A stretch of 64,000 nucleotides of DNA from an uncultured Oscillospiraceae bacterium (lineage in GTDB: Bacteria > Bacillota > Clostridia > Oscillospirales > Oscillospiraceae). Made by a program: the position numbers and the translations under genes. The number at the start of each line of letters is the position of its first letter. The first letter of the stretch is position 1. Of the stretch, positions 8,306-17,294 are shown piece by piece. The stretch lies in the NCBI GenBank assembly GCA_934630495.1, contig CAKTVW010000004.1, positions 15,141 through 79,140 of the forward strand, given 5' to 3'. A model generated the notes under the pieces. The model saw only the letters and a program-made list of their open reading frames with translations. It was not told the DNA's origin and did no database searches.

Positions 8306-10135
8306 ATGACACGGGAAGAATTGAAGGCGGCGGCGCTTTCGCTGCCGTATGAGCCGGGCGTTTATCTGATGAAAAACGCCGAAGACACGGTGATCTATGT
8401 CGGCAAGGCAAAAAAACTGAAAAATCGCGTCACGCAGTATTTTCAGGATACCGCCTCGCACAATACCAAGACCCGCCGCATGGTGTCGCAGGTCGATCAT
8501 TTCGAGACGATCGCCGCCGCGACGGAATTTGAGGCGCTGGTGCTGGAGTGCTCTCTCATCAAGCACTACATGCCCAAGTACAACATCCTGCTCAAGGACG
8601 ATAAGGGGTATCCTTATCTGCGCGTTGATATGCGTGAGCCGTACCCGGTCATTACGCTGGCCGGACGCGTCAAGGACGACGGCGCGTCGTACTTCGGGCC
8701 TTACGGAAGCAGAGGACGTTCGCAGCAGGTGATCGATGCCATTGCAGCGGCGTTTCATCTTCCGAAATGCTCGAAGAAGTTTCCGAGAGACGTCGGCAAA
8801 GAGCGCCCGTGCCTGAATTTTCAGATGGGACTGTGCGACGGCTGGTGCCGACCGGAAATGTCCATGACGGAGTATCGCGGCAGAATGGAGCAGGCCGTCC
8901 TGCTTCTTCAGGGAAAGCAGCAGCCGCTCTGCCGCGAACTGTGCGAAAAAATGGAACAGGCGGCCGATGCGCTGGATTTTGAGCACGCCGCCCTTTACCG
9001 CGACCGTCTGCGCGCACTGGAAGCGCTGTCGCAGAGACAGCTCGTCACAGCCGGGACGATGGCCGATACGGACGTGATCGGCTGGTATCAGACGGAGGCG
9101 AAGGCATGCTTTGCCGTGCTGCATTTTATACGCGGCAATTTGATGGATAAGGACTATGAGCTGCTGCCTGCGGCGGATGACGCAGGAGAGGCGCTTTCCT
9201 CGTTGATAAAGCAATATTATTTGACCCGAAAGGCCGCGCCGAAGCAGATATTGATACCGATGCCGATGGAGGATGCCGCGCTGTTTTCCGAGCTGCTGCT
9301 GCAAAAGCTGGACAAGCGCGTTCAGATCTCCGTCCCGCAGCGGGGAAATAAGCGCAAGCTTCTCGAGCTTGCGGAAAAAAATGCGCGCGAGGAGGCTGTT
9401 CGCGCCACCTCCGCCGCAGAGCGCATCAGCGGTACGCTGACGCTGCTTCGGGACATGCTTGGTCTGGCGGAGCTTCCGCGCCGCTTAGAGGCCTACGACA
9501 TCTCCAATACGGCGGGCACCGATATCGTGGCGTCCATGACGGTATTTGTCGACGGCAAGCCGAAAAAGAGCGGCTATAAGCGCTTTAAGCTTGAAAATAT
9601 GGACGATCAGGACGACTACGCGTCTATGCGGCAGGTGCTCTGCCGCCGTTTCTGCCGCTATCTGGACGGCGATAAGGGCTTCGACGAGCGCCCCGATGCG
9701 CTGCTGATCGACGGCGGCGCGGTCCACGCCGAAACGGTGCGCGAGGCCCTGTCCGCAATGGAAATTGAGCTTCCGATCTTCGGCATGGTCAAGGACGACC
9801 GTCACCGCACGCGGGCGCTCGTAACGCCGGACGGGCGGGAGATCGGGATCCAGACGGTCCCGGCGGTCTTTGCGCTGATCGGCCGTATTCAGGAGGAGAC
9901 GCACCGCTTTGCCATCACCTATCATCGGACGCTCCGCAGCAAACGCGTAAAAGGCTCTCAGCTCGACGCCATTGACGGAATAGGCGAGAAGCGGCGGCTG
10001 GCGCTTCTGAAGCACTACCGCTCTCTGGCCGCCATTCGGGAGGCGAGCGAGGAAGATCTTTCCCACGTCGTACCGTCCGCGGCGGCACATGCCGTTTATG
10101 TTCACTTCCACCCCGACGGGGAAAACAAGCGGTGA
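8306..10135 (+). CDS. uvrC: Excinuclease ABC subunit C (UvrC)
   Basis: The product is 609 residues, as expected for UvrC, the dual-incision nuclease of nucleotide excision repair. In order it has a GIY-YIG domain (PGVYLMKN ... IYVGKAKKLKNRV), a UVR motif near residue 210 (ADALDFEHAALYRDRL), the RNase H-like C-terminal nuclease domain (YDISNTAGTDIVASM), and a tandem helix-hairpin-helix end (LDAIDGIGEKRRLALLKHY). The ATG at 8306 was chosen because family homology starts there. An open frame back to a GTG at 8198 adds low-complexity Arg-rich sequence. No strong ribosome site is visible for any start. Confidence 0.95.
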   Translation: MTREELKAAALSLPYEPGVYLMKNAEDTVIYVGKAKKLKNRVTQYFQDTASHNTKTRRMVSQVDHFETIAAATEFEALVLECSLIKHYMPKYNILLKDDKGYPYLRVDMREPYPVITLAGRVKDDGASYFGPYGSRGRSQQVIDAIAAAFHLPKCSKKFPRDVGKERPCLNFQMGLCDGWCRPEMSMTEYRGRMEQAVLLLQGKQQPLCRELCEKMEQAADALDFEHAALYRDRLRALEALSQRQLVTAGTMADTDVIGWYQTEAKACFAVLHFIRGNLMDKDYELLPAADDAGEALSSLIKQYYLTRKAAPKQILIPMPMEDAALFSELLLQKLDKRVQISVPQRGNKRKLLELAEKNAREEAVRATSAAERISGTLTLLRDMLGLAELPRRLEAYDISNTAGTDIVASMTVFVDGKPKKSGYKRFKLENMDDQDDYASMRQVLCRRFCRYLDGDKGFDERPDALLIDGGAVHAETVREALSAMEIELPIFGMVKDDRHRTRALVTPDGREIGIQTVPAVFALIGRIQEETHRFAITYHRTLRSKRVKGSQLDAIDGIGEKRRLALLKHYRSLAAIREASEEDLSHVVPSAAAHAVYVHFHPDGENKR

Positions 10136-10163
10136 TCTGCCGCGTTGGAAAGGAAAACCGATT

Positions 10164-10715
10164 ATGCGCGTTATCACGGGGACTGCCCGGGGCACCAATC
10201 TCAAGGCGCCGGACGGACTGCTGACGCGTCCCACTGCGGACCGCGTTAAGCAGGCGCTGTTTAATATCATTCAATATGAAATTGCCGGCGACGTTCTGGA
10301 CCTGTTTGCAGGCTCGGGACAGCTCGGCATCGAGGCACTGAGCCGCGGCGCGTCGCACGCCGTTTTTGTCGATCAGCGCCGCGAGGCGCTTTCGATCGTC
10401 CGCGAAAATCTTGATCGCACGCACCTTGCGTCGCAGGCGGAGCTGGTGTGCGCAGATTACCTGAATTATCTGGATCGGTGCATAAAACGTTTCCGCCTGA
10501 TCTTTTTGGACCCGCCTTACGCAGAAAAATATCTGGAAAATGCAATAAAACGCATCTCGGAAATTGACATTTTGGCGGAAGGTGGTATAATTATCACAGA
10601 ACGCCCCGCCGACAAGGTGCTCGATTGCAGTCCGTCCGGCCTGATACGCTCCAAGGACTATTGCTACGGCAAGACCGCGATCACACTTTTTCGCCGCGAA
10701 GAGGATGTATTATGA
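10164..10715 (+). CDS. rsmD: 16S rRNA (guanine-966-N2)-methyltransferase RsmD
   Basis: The product is 183 residues. It begins MRVITGTARGTNLKAP, typical of RsmD, and has the SAM-binding loop DLFAGSGQLGIEALSRGA and the catalytic motif DPPY. It methylates G966 of 16S rRNA in the 30S subunit. It ends with an ATGA overlap into coaD; rsmD-coaD is a widely conserved pair. An AAGGAAAA ribosome site precedes the start. Confidence 0.95.
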   Translation: MRVITGTARGTNLKAPDGLLTRPTADRVKQALFNIIQYEIAGDVLDLFAGSGQLGIEALSRGASHAVFVDQRREALSIVRENLDRTHLASQAELVCADYLNYLDRCIKRFRLIFLDPPYAEKYLENAIKRISEIDILAEGGIIITERPADKVLDCSPSGLIRSKDYCYGKTAITLFRREEDVL

Positions 10716-11212
10716 AGACAGCCGTTTATCCGGGCAGCTTTGACCCCGTTACCAAGGGCCATTTGAATATTATCGAACGCGCATCGGCGCTCTTCGACCG
10801 CGTGATCGTCTGCGTCATGGTAAACTGCGAAAAAAAGCCGCTGTTCTCCTTGCAGGAGCGGGAGGAGCTTTTGCGCAGAGTTACGGCGCACCTGCCCAAC
10901 GTGACCGTTGATTCTCATAACGGACTGCTGGCCGATTACGCCGCCGCACACGGCTGCTGCACGATCGTCAAGGGGCTTCGCGCCGGTTCTGATTTTGAAA
11001 AGGAATTTCAGATGGCGATGATCAACCGCAAGCTCAATCCGAAGCTGGATTCCCTCTTCCTTACGGCGGAGCATCAATTCATGTATCTCAGCTCCAGCGC
11101 CGTGAAAGAAATGGGATATTATCAGGCCGATCTCAGCGATTTTCTGCCGCCGGAGATCTTAGAGGATTTTAAACAAAAAATCAGAAATACAGCGAATCAT
11201 AAGGAGGCTTAA
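10712..11212 (+). CDS. coaD: Pantetheine-phosphate adenylyltransferase
   Basis: The product is 166 residues, the normal CoaD length. The nucleotidyltransferase signature is GSFDPVTKGHLNII, with KGLRAGSDFEKEFQM and the C-terminal YLSSSAVKE motif. It converts 4'-phosphopantetheine and ATP to dephospho-CoA, the penultimate step of coenzyme A synthesis. It overlaps rsmD by 4 bases and is followed after 2 bases by the coiled-coil gene. Confidence 0.96.
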   Translation: MKTAVYPGSFDPVTKGHLNIIERASALFDRVIVCVMVNCEKKPLFSLQEREELLRRVTAHLPNVTVDSHNGLLADYAAAHGCCTIVKGLRAGSDFEKEFQMAMINRKLNPKLDSLFLTAEHQFMYLSSSAVKEMGYYQADLSDFLPPEILEDFKQKIRNTANHKEA

Positions 11213-11214
11213 CC

Positions 11215-11727
11215 ATGAACGAACACGGTATTGAAGAACTCATCGGCACATTATACGAAATGGTACAGGATGCAAAGAACGTCCCCTTCAGCGGAGACAA
11301 GTGCTCTCTCGAGCGTGAGCGCGTACTCGATCTTCTCGACGAGATTTCCAACAAGCTGCCCGGCGAGCTGAAGCAGGCAAAGACGATCGTGGATTCCCGC
11401 AGCGAGCTTATCACGAACGCAAAGCGTGAGGCGGAGAATATCCTGAAGGCCGCGCAGGCGCAGGCTCGTCAGCTTGTCTCGCAGGAGGCGGTCTATCAGG
11501 AGGCAAAGAATCAGGCCAACGAGATGCTCAAGACCACGCAGAACCAGATGAAGGAGCTGCGTCAGGTCGCCAACGAGTATGTTGACGAGTCCCTGCGCAA
11601 GACCGAGGAAGCCGTGGCGCAGTCTCTGTCCGAAATTCGCGACTGCCGTTCCAAGTTCCGCGCCGCCATCGCACCGCAGCAACAGCAGTCCGCCCGCGCA
11701 TCTTCCCCGATCATTGAAGATGTCTGA
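11215..11727 (+). CDS. Predicted coiled-coil protein downstream of coaD
   Basis: The product is 170 residues, unrecognised by function. It is strongly helical: after a 40-residue N-terminal segment comes an Ala/Gln/Glu-rich coiled coil (residues ~55-150, e.g. NAKREAENILKAAQAQARQL), resembling the stalk of ATP-synthase subunit B/E-like or DivIVA-like proteins. It has no membrane segment or signal peptide. A near-perfect AAGGAGG ribosome site precedes the ATG. It is immediately downstream of coaD and upstream of a terminator, so it is the last gene of the uvrC-rsmD-coaD transcript. Similar proteins are often loosely annotated as ATPase subunits, but nothing here supports an ATPase role. Confidence 0.6.
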   Translation: MNEHGIEELIGTLYEMVQDAKNVPFSGDKCSLERERVLDLLDEISNKLPGELKQAKTIVDSRSELITNAKREAENILKAAQAQARQLVSQEAVYQEAKNQANEMLKTTQNQMKELRQVANEYVDESLRKTEEAVAQSLSEIRDCRSKFRAAIAPQQQQSARASSPIIEDV

Positions 11728-11741
11728 TTTTTGAGATCATT

Positions 11742-11774
11742 ACAGGCCAATTCATCCTGAATTGACCTGTTTTT
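11742..11774 (+). terminator. Intrinsic terminator after the coiled-coil gene
   Basis: ACAGGCCAATTCA (11742-11754) pairs with TGAATTGACCTGT (11758-11770), 13 bp with one C-A mismatch, across a 3-base loop. A TTTT tract follows. It sits 18 bases before the phosphohexomutase start and separates the two transcripts. Confidence 0.75.
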
Positions 11775-11792
11775 CAAAAGAAGGAGGATATT

Positions 11793-13499
11793 ATGGATTA
11801 CTTGGAACGCTATCGCGGCTGGTGCGAGAATGCACCGCTGGAGGAAAAGGACCGTGCGCAGCTTGAAGCAATGCGTTCGGATGAAAATGCACTCAAATCC
11901 TGCTTCGGCGCGGAGCTTGCATTCGGCACGGCGGGCATTCGCGGGATCATGGGCTTGGGCACGAACCGCCTCAACGAGTTTACCGTTCGGCGCACGGCAC
12001 AGGGGCTTGCCGCGTGGCTGACTGCGACCAACCTGCCGCAGAAGTGCGCCATCGGCTACGATTCCCGCCATAATTCGCGGCTCTATGCCGAAATTTGTGC
12101 CGTTGCGCTTGCCGAGCGCGGCGTTCATGTCTATGTCTATCACGAGCTTGCGCCGACGCCGATGCTTTCCTTTGCCGTTCGCCGACTCGGCTGCGGCTGC
12201 GGCATCGTGGTGTCCGCCAGCCATAACGCAGGCGCCTATAACGGCATCAAGTGCTACGGCCCGGACGGCTGTCAGATGACTGACGAACCGGCGGCGATCG
12301 TCTATCGGGAGATCGAGAAGATCCCTTATTTCGTAGCGGCAAAGCAGAGCTTTGACTACTGCATGGCAAAGCGCGACGTGGAATTTATCGCGCCGGAGCT
12401 TTGGGAGGAATACTATGAAACGGTGCTGAACGAACGCATCGCTTCCACACCCTCCGACAATCTGAACCTGCTGTATACGCCGCTGTGCGGCACGGGTAAT
12501 AAGCCTGTGCGCACCGTGCTCGGCCGGATCGGCGTCAATGTGGACGTCGTTAAGGTGCAGGAACGCCCGGACGGCGATTTCAAGACCTGCGAATATCCGA
12601 ATCCCGAAACGGATGCTGCACTGAACGAGAGCTATAAGATCGCGCGGCAGACCCATCCCGACCTGATCCTCGGAACGGACCCCGACTGCGACCGCGTGGC
12701 CGTTGCGGTGCCTGACGGCGAGGGCTTCCGTAAGCTTACGGGTAACGAGCTTGGCTGCCTGCTGCTGGACTACATTCTCGGCGAGCTGAGCGCGAAGAAC
12801 AAGCTCCCGAAGGACCCCGTAGCCGTGCGCAGTATCGTTTCCACTCCGCTTGCCGATAAGGTCGCGGCGAAGTACGGCGTAAAAATGCGCAGTGTCCTGA
12901 CCGGCTTTAAGTATATCGGCGGCGAAATCCTTGCGCTCGAGGAAAAGGGCGAAGAGAACCGTTTCGTCTTCGGCTTTGAGGAAAGCTGCGGCTATTTAAG
13001 AGGCACTTACGCCCGCGATAAGGACGCCGTCGTTGCGTCTATGCTGACGTGCGACCTTGCCGCGAAGCTCAAGCGCGAGGGAATGAACCTTGCGCAGAAA
13101 ATGGACACGCTGTATAATGAGCTGGGCTGGCACGAGGCTAAGGTCATCAGCATCGAGCTGAAGGGGCCGAACGCGATGGAGCTGTCGGCGAAGTTTATGT
13201 CGGATTTCCGTGCGAACACGCCGAAGACCCTGAGCGGGATCAGCGTAACAGAGGTGACCGACTATTCCGCACGGACGTCCAAGAATCTTCTGACCGGCGC
13301 GGAAACGCCCGTCACGCTGCCGAAGTCCAATGTTGTTGCGCTGACGCTGGGAGAAAAGGGCAGTGTGATCGTACGCCCGTCGGGCACGGAGCCGAAGGTC
13401 AAGCTTTATCTGACTGCGGTCGACAGCAGCAAGGCAGCCGCGGAAAAGCTGCTTTCCGAGCTTGTCGAGGCCATGAATGCGTTCGTTCCGCAATCTTGA
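11793..13499 (+). CDS. Phosphoglucomutase/phosphomannomutase
   Basis: The product is 568 residues, the size of the long bacterial alpha-D-phosphohexomutases (PgcA-like). It has the active-site phosphoserine loop SASHNAGAYNG (residues ~140-150), the metal-binding DPDCDR motif, the sugar-binding GFEESCGYL segment and the phosphate-binding RPSGTEPKVKLY at the C terminus. It interconverts hexose 1- and 6-phosphates for glycogen and cell-envelope precursors. A strong GAAGGAGG ribosome site precedes the ATG. It lies directly after a terminator, and no separate promoter is obvious. Confidence 0.92.
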   Translation: MDYLERYRGWCENAPLEEKDRAQLEAMRSDENALKSCFGAELAFGTAGIRGIMGLGTNRLNEFTVRRTAQGLAAWLTATNLPQKCAIGYDSRHNSRLYAEICAVALAERGVHVYVYHELAPTPMLSFAVRRLGCGCGIVVSASHNAGAYNGIKCYGPDGCQMTDEPAAIVYREIEKIPYFVAAKQSFDYCMAKRDVEFIAPELWEEYYETVLNERIASTPSDNLNLLYTPLCGTGNKPVRTVLGRIGVNVDVVKVQERPDGDFKTCEYPNPETDAALNESYKIARQTHPDLILGTDPDCDRVAVAVPDGEGFRKLTGNELGCLLLDYILGELSAKNKLPKDPVAVRSIVSTPLADKVAAKYGVKMRSVLTGFKYIGGEILALEEKGEENRFVFGFEESCGYLRGTYARDKDAVVASMLTCDLAAKLKREGMNLAQKMDTLYNELGWHEAKVISIELKGPNAMELSAKFMSDFRANTPKTLSGISVTEVTDYSARTSKNLLTGAETPVTLPKSNVVALTLGEKGSVIVRPSGTEPKVKLYLTAVDSSKAAAEKLLSELVEAMNAFVPQS

Positions 13500-13502
13500 C
13501 CC

Positions 13503-13531
13503 TTGACAACCGGCATAATATTCGTTATCAT
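13503..13531 (+). promoter_or_regulatory. Promoter of the valS T-box leader
   Basis: A perfect TTGACA (13503-13508), 17-base spacer and TATCAT (13526-13531) lie immediately after the phosphohexomutase stop and before the T-box leader. Transcription should begin near 13538. Confidence 0.8.
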
Positions 13532-13535
13532 AGCG

Positions 13536-13808
13536 CCATAAGGAAAATGCGCAGAAGAAGAGGAGTAGCCTCCGCTGCGGCTGCAGAGAGGGAACGGTCG
13601 GTGAAAGTTCCCGCCGCGGAAGGGTGAAGGTCGCTTCGGAGCAGGCGGACTGAGCACATGTCGTTAGGTTCGCACGGCCGCTCCCGTTATAGAGCAGGAG
13701 ACTTCGACAGAAGGCCTCCGAAAGTGTCCGCAATTTGCGGAAATTCAGGTGGTACCGCGGAAAGCTTTTTTCGCCCTGAGCTGTGTTGGCAGTTCAGGGC
13801 GATTTTTT
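13536..13808 (+). promoter_or_regulatory. T-box riboswitch controlling valS
   Basis: The ~270-base leader carries the invariant T-box sequence AGGTGGTACCGCGG at 13747-13760, which binds the uncharged tRNA acceptor end in the antiterminator. It is followed by a GC-rich intrinsic terminator (GCCCTGA ... TCAGGGC then six T, 13773-13808). Upstream is a long Stem I region with an AGAGAGGG segment near 13584. A GTC triplet in the segment GTGAAGGTCGCTTCGGAGC (~13623-13641) is a plausible valine specifier codon, in agreement with the downstream ValRS gene. Uncharged tRNA-Val should promote read-through. The specifier assignment is an inference; the T-box itself is clear. Confidence 0.93.
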
Positions 13809-13825
13809 ACGGAAGGAGAAAATCA

Positions 13826-16465
13826 ATGGCAAGAGAATTACCGAAAACCTACGATCCGAAAGAGGTAGAGGCGAAGCTGTATCAGTTCTGGATGGACGGC
13901 GGCTATTTCCATGCCGAACCGGACGAGACGAAGAAGCCCTTTACCATCGTCATGCCGCCCCCCAATGTCACCGGCCAGCTCCATATCGGCCACGCAATGG
14001 ACGACACGGCGCAGGATACGCTGACCCGCTTCAAGCGGATGCAGGGCTATAACGCGCTGTATCTGCCCGGCGTCGACCATGCCGGTATCGCGACGCAGAT
14101 CAAGGTCGAGGAGGTCCTGCGGGGCGAGGGCAAGACCCGCTACGATCTCGGCCGCGAAAAGTTCCTCGAACGCGTCTGGGACTGGAAGCGTCAGTACGGC
14201 GACCGCATCGTTACCCAGCAGAAGAAGCTCGGCATTTCCTGTGACTGGCAGCGCTCCCGCTTTACGATGGACGAGGGCTGCTCCAAGGCGGTGCGCGAGG
14301 TGTTCGTGAGCCTTTACGAGCAGGGCTTGATCTATAAGGGCAGCCGCATCATCAACTGGTGCCCGCACTGCGTTACGGCCCTGTCCGATGCGGAGGTCGA
14401 ATACGTCGACAAGCCCGGCCACCTGTGGCATATCCGTTATCCCTTGGCCGACGGCAGCGGCGAGGTCATCGTCGCGACGACGCGCCCGGAAACCATGCTC
14501 GGCGACAGCGGCGTATGCGTCAACCCCAACGACGAGCGCTACAAGGCGATCGTCGGCAAGAACGTGATCCTGCCGCTGATGAACAAGGAAATCCCAGTCG
14601 TGGCCGACGACTATGCCGAAATGGACTTCGGCACCGGCTGCGTCAAGATGACCCCGGCGCACGACCCCAACGACTTTGAGGTCGGCCTGCGGCATCATCT
14701 GGAGATCATTCGCGTCCTCGACGACCACGGCGTGGTCAACGAGCTGGGCGGCAAATATCAGGGCCTCGACCGCTACGAGGCCAGAAAACAGATCGTCGCT
14801 GATCTGGAGGCCGAGGGCTATCTGGTCAAGGTCGAGCCGTACAGCCACAACGTCGGCACCTGCTACCGCTGCCACCGCGACGTGGAGCCGATCATATCTG
14901 CGCAGTGGTTCGTGAAGATGCAGCCGCTGGCCGAAGAGGCGCTGCGCGTGGTGAACGAGGGCGAAACGAAGTTCGTCCCCGAGCGCTTTACGAAAATCTA
15001 CACCAACTGGATGGAAAACGTCCGCGACTGGTGTATCTCCCGCCAACTCTGGTGGGGTCACCAGATCCCGGCGTGGTACTGCGCCGACTGCGGCCATACG
15101 ACTGTGTCCCGCGAGGACGCGACCTGCTGTGAAAAGTGCGGCAGTAAGAATATCACCCGCGACGAGGATGTGTTGGACACTTGGTTCTCTTCCGCCCTGT
15201 GGCCGTTTGAGACGCTCGGCTGGCCGGATACGGAAGCGCCTGACTTCAAGTATTTCTACCCGACGGACGTGCTGGTCACGGGCTATGACATTATCTTCTT
15301 CTGGGTCGCGCGGATGATCTTCTCCGGCTGCAAGCAGACCGGCAAGGCGCCGTTCCATACGGTCCTCATTCACGGCCTTGTCCGTGATGACAAGGGCAGA
15401 AAAATGTCCAAGTCTCTCGGCAACGGCATCGACCCGCTGGAAATGATCGACCGCTTTGGCGCGGATGCACTGCGCATGAATATGCTCACCGCGAACTCGC
15501 CCGGCAACGACATGCGCTTCTATATCGAGCGATGCGAGGCGATGCGAAACTTTGCCAACAAGCTCTGGAACGCCAGCCGCTATGTCATGATGAACCTCAG
15601 CATCGACAAAAACGAGCTGCCCGCACTCGACGAGCTGGAAACGGCGGATAAGTGGATTCTCTCCAAGCTCAACACGCTCATTGCCGAGGCGACGGAGAAC
15701 CTCGACAAGTATGAGCTGGGCATTGCCGTTCAGAAAATTTACGATTTCATCTGGGACAGCTACTGCGACTGGTATATCGAGCTGACCAAGGCCCGCCTGT
15801 ACGGCGAGGACGAGAAGAGCAAGCGCGTTGCCCAGCAGGTGCTGCTGTATGTGCTCGATCAGATCCTGCGGCTGATGCACCCGTTCATGCCGTTCATTAC
15901 AGAGGAGATCTGGCAGGCCATTCCGCACGACGGCGAAGCGCTGATCGTCGCAAAGTGGCCGGAGTATTCCGAGGCGCTGAGCTTTAAGGCCGAGGAAACG
16001 GCGATGGAGAGTATCATGACCGCCATCCGTGCCGTGCGCAACCGCCGCGCGGAGATGAACGTTCCGCCGTCGAAGAAGTGCACACTCTATGTTGTCACCG
16101 ACAAGCGCGACATTTTCCAAAGCGGCGCGGGCTTTATGACACGGCTTGCCTATGCCGATGATGTTGTCGTCACCGATAAGGAGCCGGAGGGCCACGAGGC
16201 CATGGCTTCCTGTGTAACGCATGACGCGGCGCTCTATATGCCGATGAGCCAGCTTGTGGACGTGCAGAAGGAGCTGGAGCGCATTGCCAAGGAGCGCGAA
16301 AAGGCGCAGAAGGGCTTGAGCGGTATTCAGGCCAAGCTCAACAACCCCGGCTTTACCGCCAAAGCGCCCGAGGCAGTCGTGAACGCCGAGCGCGAAAAGG
16401 CGCAAAAGTATGAGAGCCTTCTCAAGCAGCTTGACGAGAGCGAAGCACGGCTTAAAAATCTTTAA
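13826..16465 (+). CDS. valS: Valyl-tRNA synthetase
   Basis: The product is 879 residues, the expected ValRS length. It shows the class I HIGH motif as LHIGHAMDD (residues ~51-59), an editing domain (TTRPETMLGDSGV), the KMSKS motif (GRKMSKSLGNGIDPLE) and the C-terminal coiled-coil tRNA-binding arm (DVQKELERIAKEREKAQ). It charges tRNA-Val. The ATG at 13826 has a GGAAGGAGAA ribosome site just after the T-box terminator. The long frame upstream of it is the leader, and the ~945-codon antisense frame is a codon-bias shadow. Confidence 0.98.
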   Translation: MARELPKTYDPKEVEAKLYQFWMDGGYFHAEPDETKKPFTIVMPPPNVTGQLHIGHAMDDTAQDTLTRFKRMQGYNALYLPGVDHAGIATQIKVEEVLRGEGKTRYDLGREKFLERVWDWKRQYGDRIVTQQKKLGISCDWQRSRFTMDEGCSKAVREVFVSLYEQGLIYKGSRIINWCPHCVTALSDAEVEYVDKPGHLWHIRYPLADGSGEVIVATTRPETMLGDSGVCVNPNDERYKAIVGKNVILPLMNKEIPVVADDYAEMDFGTGCVKMTPAHDPNDFEVGLRHHLEIIRVLDDHGVVNELGGKYQGLDRYEARKQIVADLEAEGYLVKVEPYSHNVGTCYRCHRDVEPIISAQWFVKMQPLAEEALRVVNEGETKFVPERFTKIYTNWMENVRDWCISRQLWWGHQIPAWYCADCGHTTVSREDATCCEKCGSKNITRDEDVLDTWFSSALWPFETLGWPDTEAPDFKYFYPTDVLVTGYDIIFFWVARMIFSGCKQTGKAPFHTVLIHGLVRDDKGRKMSKSLGNGIDPLEMIDRFGADALRMNMLTANSPGNDMRFYIERCEAMRNFANKLWNASRYVMMNLSIDKNELPALDELETADKWILSKLNTLIAEATENLDKYELGIAVQKIYDFIWDSYCDWYIELTKARLYGEDEKSKRVAQQVLLYVLDQILRLMHPFMPFITEEIWQAIPHDGEALIVAKWPEYSEALSFKAEETAMESIMTAIRAVRNRRAEMNVPPSKKCTLYVVTDKRDIFQSGAGFMTRLAYADDVVVTDKEPEGHEAMASCVTHDAALYMPMSQLVDVQKELERIAKEREKAQKGLSGIQAKLNNPGFTAKAPEAVVNAEREKAQKYESLLKQLDESEARLKNL

Positions 16466-16481
16466 TTCTATATACTGACAG

Positions 16482-16514
16482 TCGGGTCTGCTGCGGCAGA
16501 CCCGATTATTTTTT
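16482..16514 (+). terminator. Intrinsic terminator after valS
   Basis: TCGGGTCTGC (16482-16491) pairs with GCAGACCCGA across a short loop. A T-rich tract follows (16506-16514). It lies 17 bases after the valS stop. Confidence 0.85.
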
Positions 16515-16557
16515 GAGATCGATGGTTTTTCTTCTTTATTTCCGAGCGGGGTTGGTG

Positions 16558-16563
16558 TATAAT
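16558..16563 (+). promoter_or_regulatory. Possible -10 element upstream of lepB
   Basis: A perfect TATAAT lies 95 bases before the lepB start and after the valS terminator, where a new promoter is expected. The matching -35 (TTTATT, 16535-16540, 17-base spacing) is weak, so only the -10 is convincing. Confidence 0.4.
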
Positions 16564-16658
16564 TCGATATAAGGGAAGTCTGCGGAGGTTTTCCCGCGCG
16601 AAGCCGACGGCGTTTCCGCGACACCCGGGATACCTTCTTGTATTGGAGGATGATGACA

Positions 16659-17294
16659 ATGGAGCCTGAACGCACAGAGCAGACGGGAAAAGAAAAAAAG
16701 CGCGAAAAGCGCCCGCCCTTGCTGGATCTGTACGCGCTGCTGCATGATCTTGTTTATATTTTGGCCGCGATCGTGCTGGTGTTTGTTTTTTGTGTCCGCC
16801 TTGTCGGCGTAAACGGCGAATCAATGCTGCCGACGCTTCGGCACGGCGACTATCTTGCATTGCAAAGCAACGTCATTATGGGCGAGCTGAAATACGGCGA
16901 TATCATTGTCGCGCGAAAGCTGAGCTTTGAAGACGGCGAGCCGATCGTCAAGCGCGTCATTGCCACCGAGGGACAGACCGTCAACATCCGCGAGGAAAAC
17001 GGCGTGATCTCGGTCTATGTCGACGGCGTGAAGCTGGACGAACCGTATATCAATGAGCCGATGCAGTTTATTTCCTACGCGCAGGACTACGGCCCGGAGG
17101 GATATACGCTGACGGTCGACGAAAACTGCGTGTTCGTCATGGGCGACAACCGCAACCATTCCTCCGACAGCCGCATTGCCTCGATCGGAGAGATCAAGCT
17201 CGATCAGGTGCTCGGCAAGGTGCTTTTGATCGTTTTCCCCGGCCGAGAGGCTGACGGGAGCCGTGATACAGGCCGCTTGGGAGTGGTTTCCTGA
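16659..17294 (+). CDS. lepB: Signal peptidase I
   Basis: The product is 211 residues. A Lys/Arg-rich cytoplasmic tail is followed by one membrane anchor (residues ~31-50). The catalytic Ser55 lies in NGESMLPTL and the general-base Lys98 in IVKRVIA; the conserved MGDNRNHSSDSR box follows. It cleaves type I signal peptides of exported proteins at the outer face of the membrane. Three in-frame ATGs lie at 16650, 16653 and 16659; the last has the best distance (9 bases) from the GGAGG site. It shares its final A with the rbgA start. Confidence 0.95.
   Translation: MEPERTEQTGKEKKREKRPPLLDLYALLHDLVYILAAIVLVFVFCVRLVGVNGESMLPTLRHGDYLALQSNVIMGELKYGDIIVARKLSFEDGEPIVKRVIATEGQTVNIREENGVISVYVDGVKLDEPYINEPMQFISYAQDYGPEGYTLTVDENCVFVMGDNRNHSSDSRIASIGEIKLDQVLGKVLLIVFPGREADGSRDTGRLGVVS

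Noticed and set aside
13838..16675. 945-codon open frame antisense to valS
   Set aside because: It is a codon-bias shadow of valS, which has a T-box, ribosome site and all ValRS motifs; the antisense product is low-complexity and matches no family.
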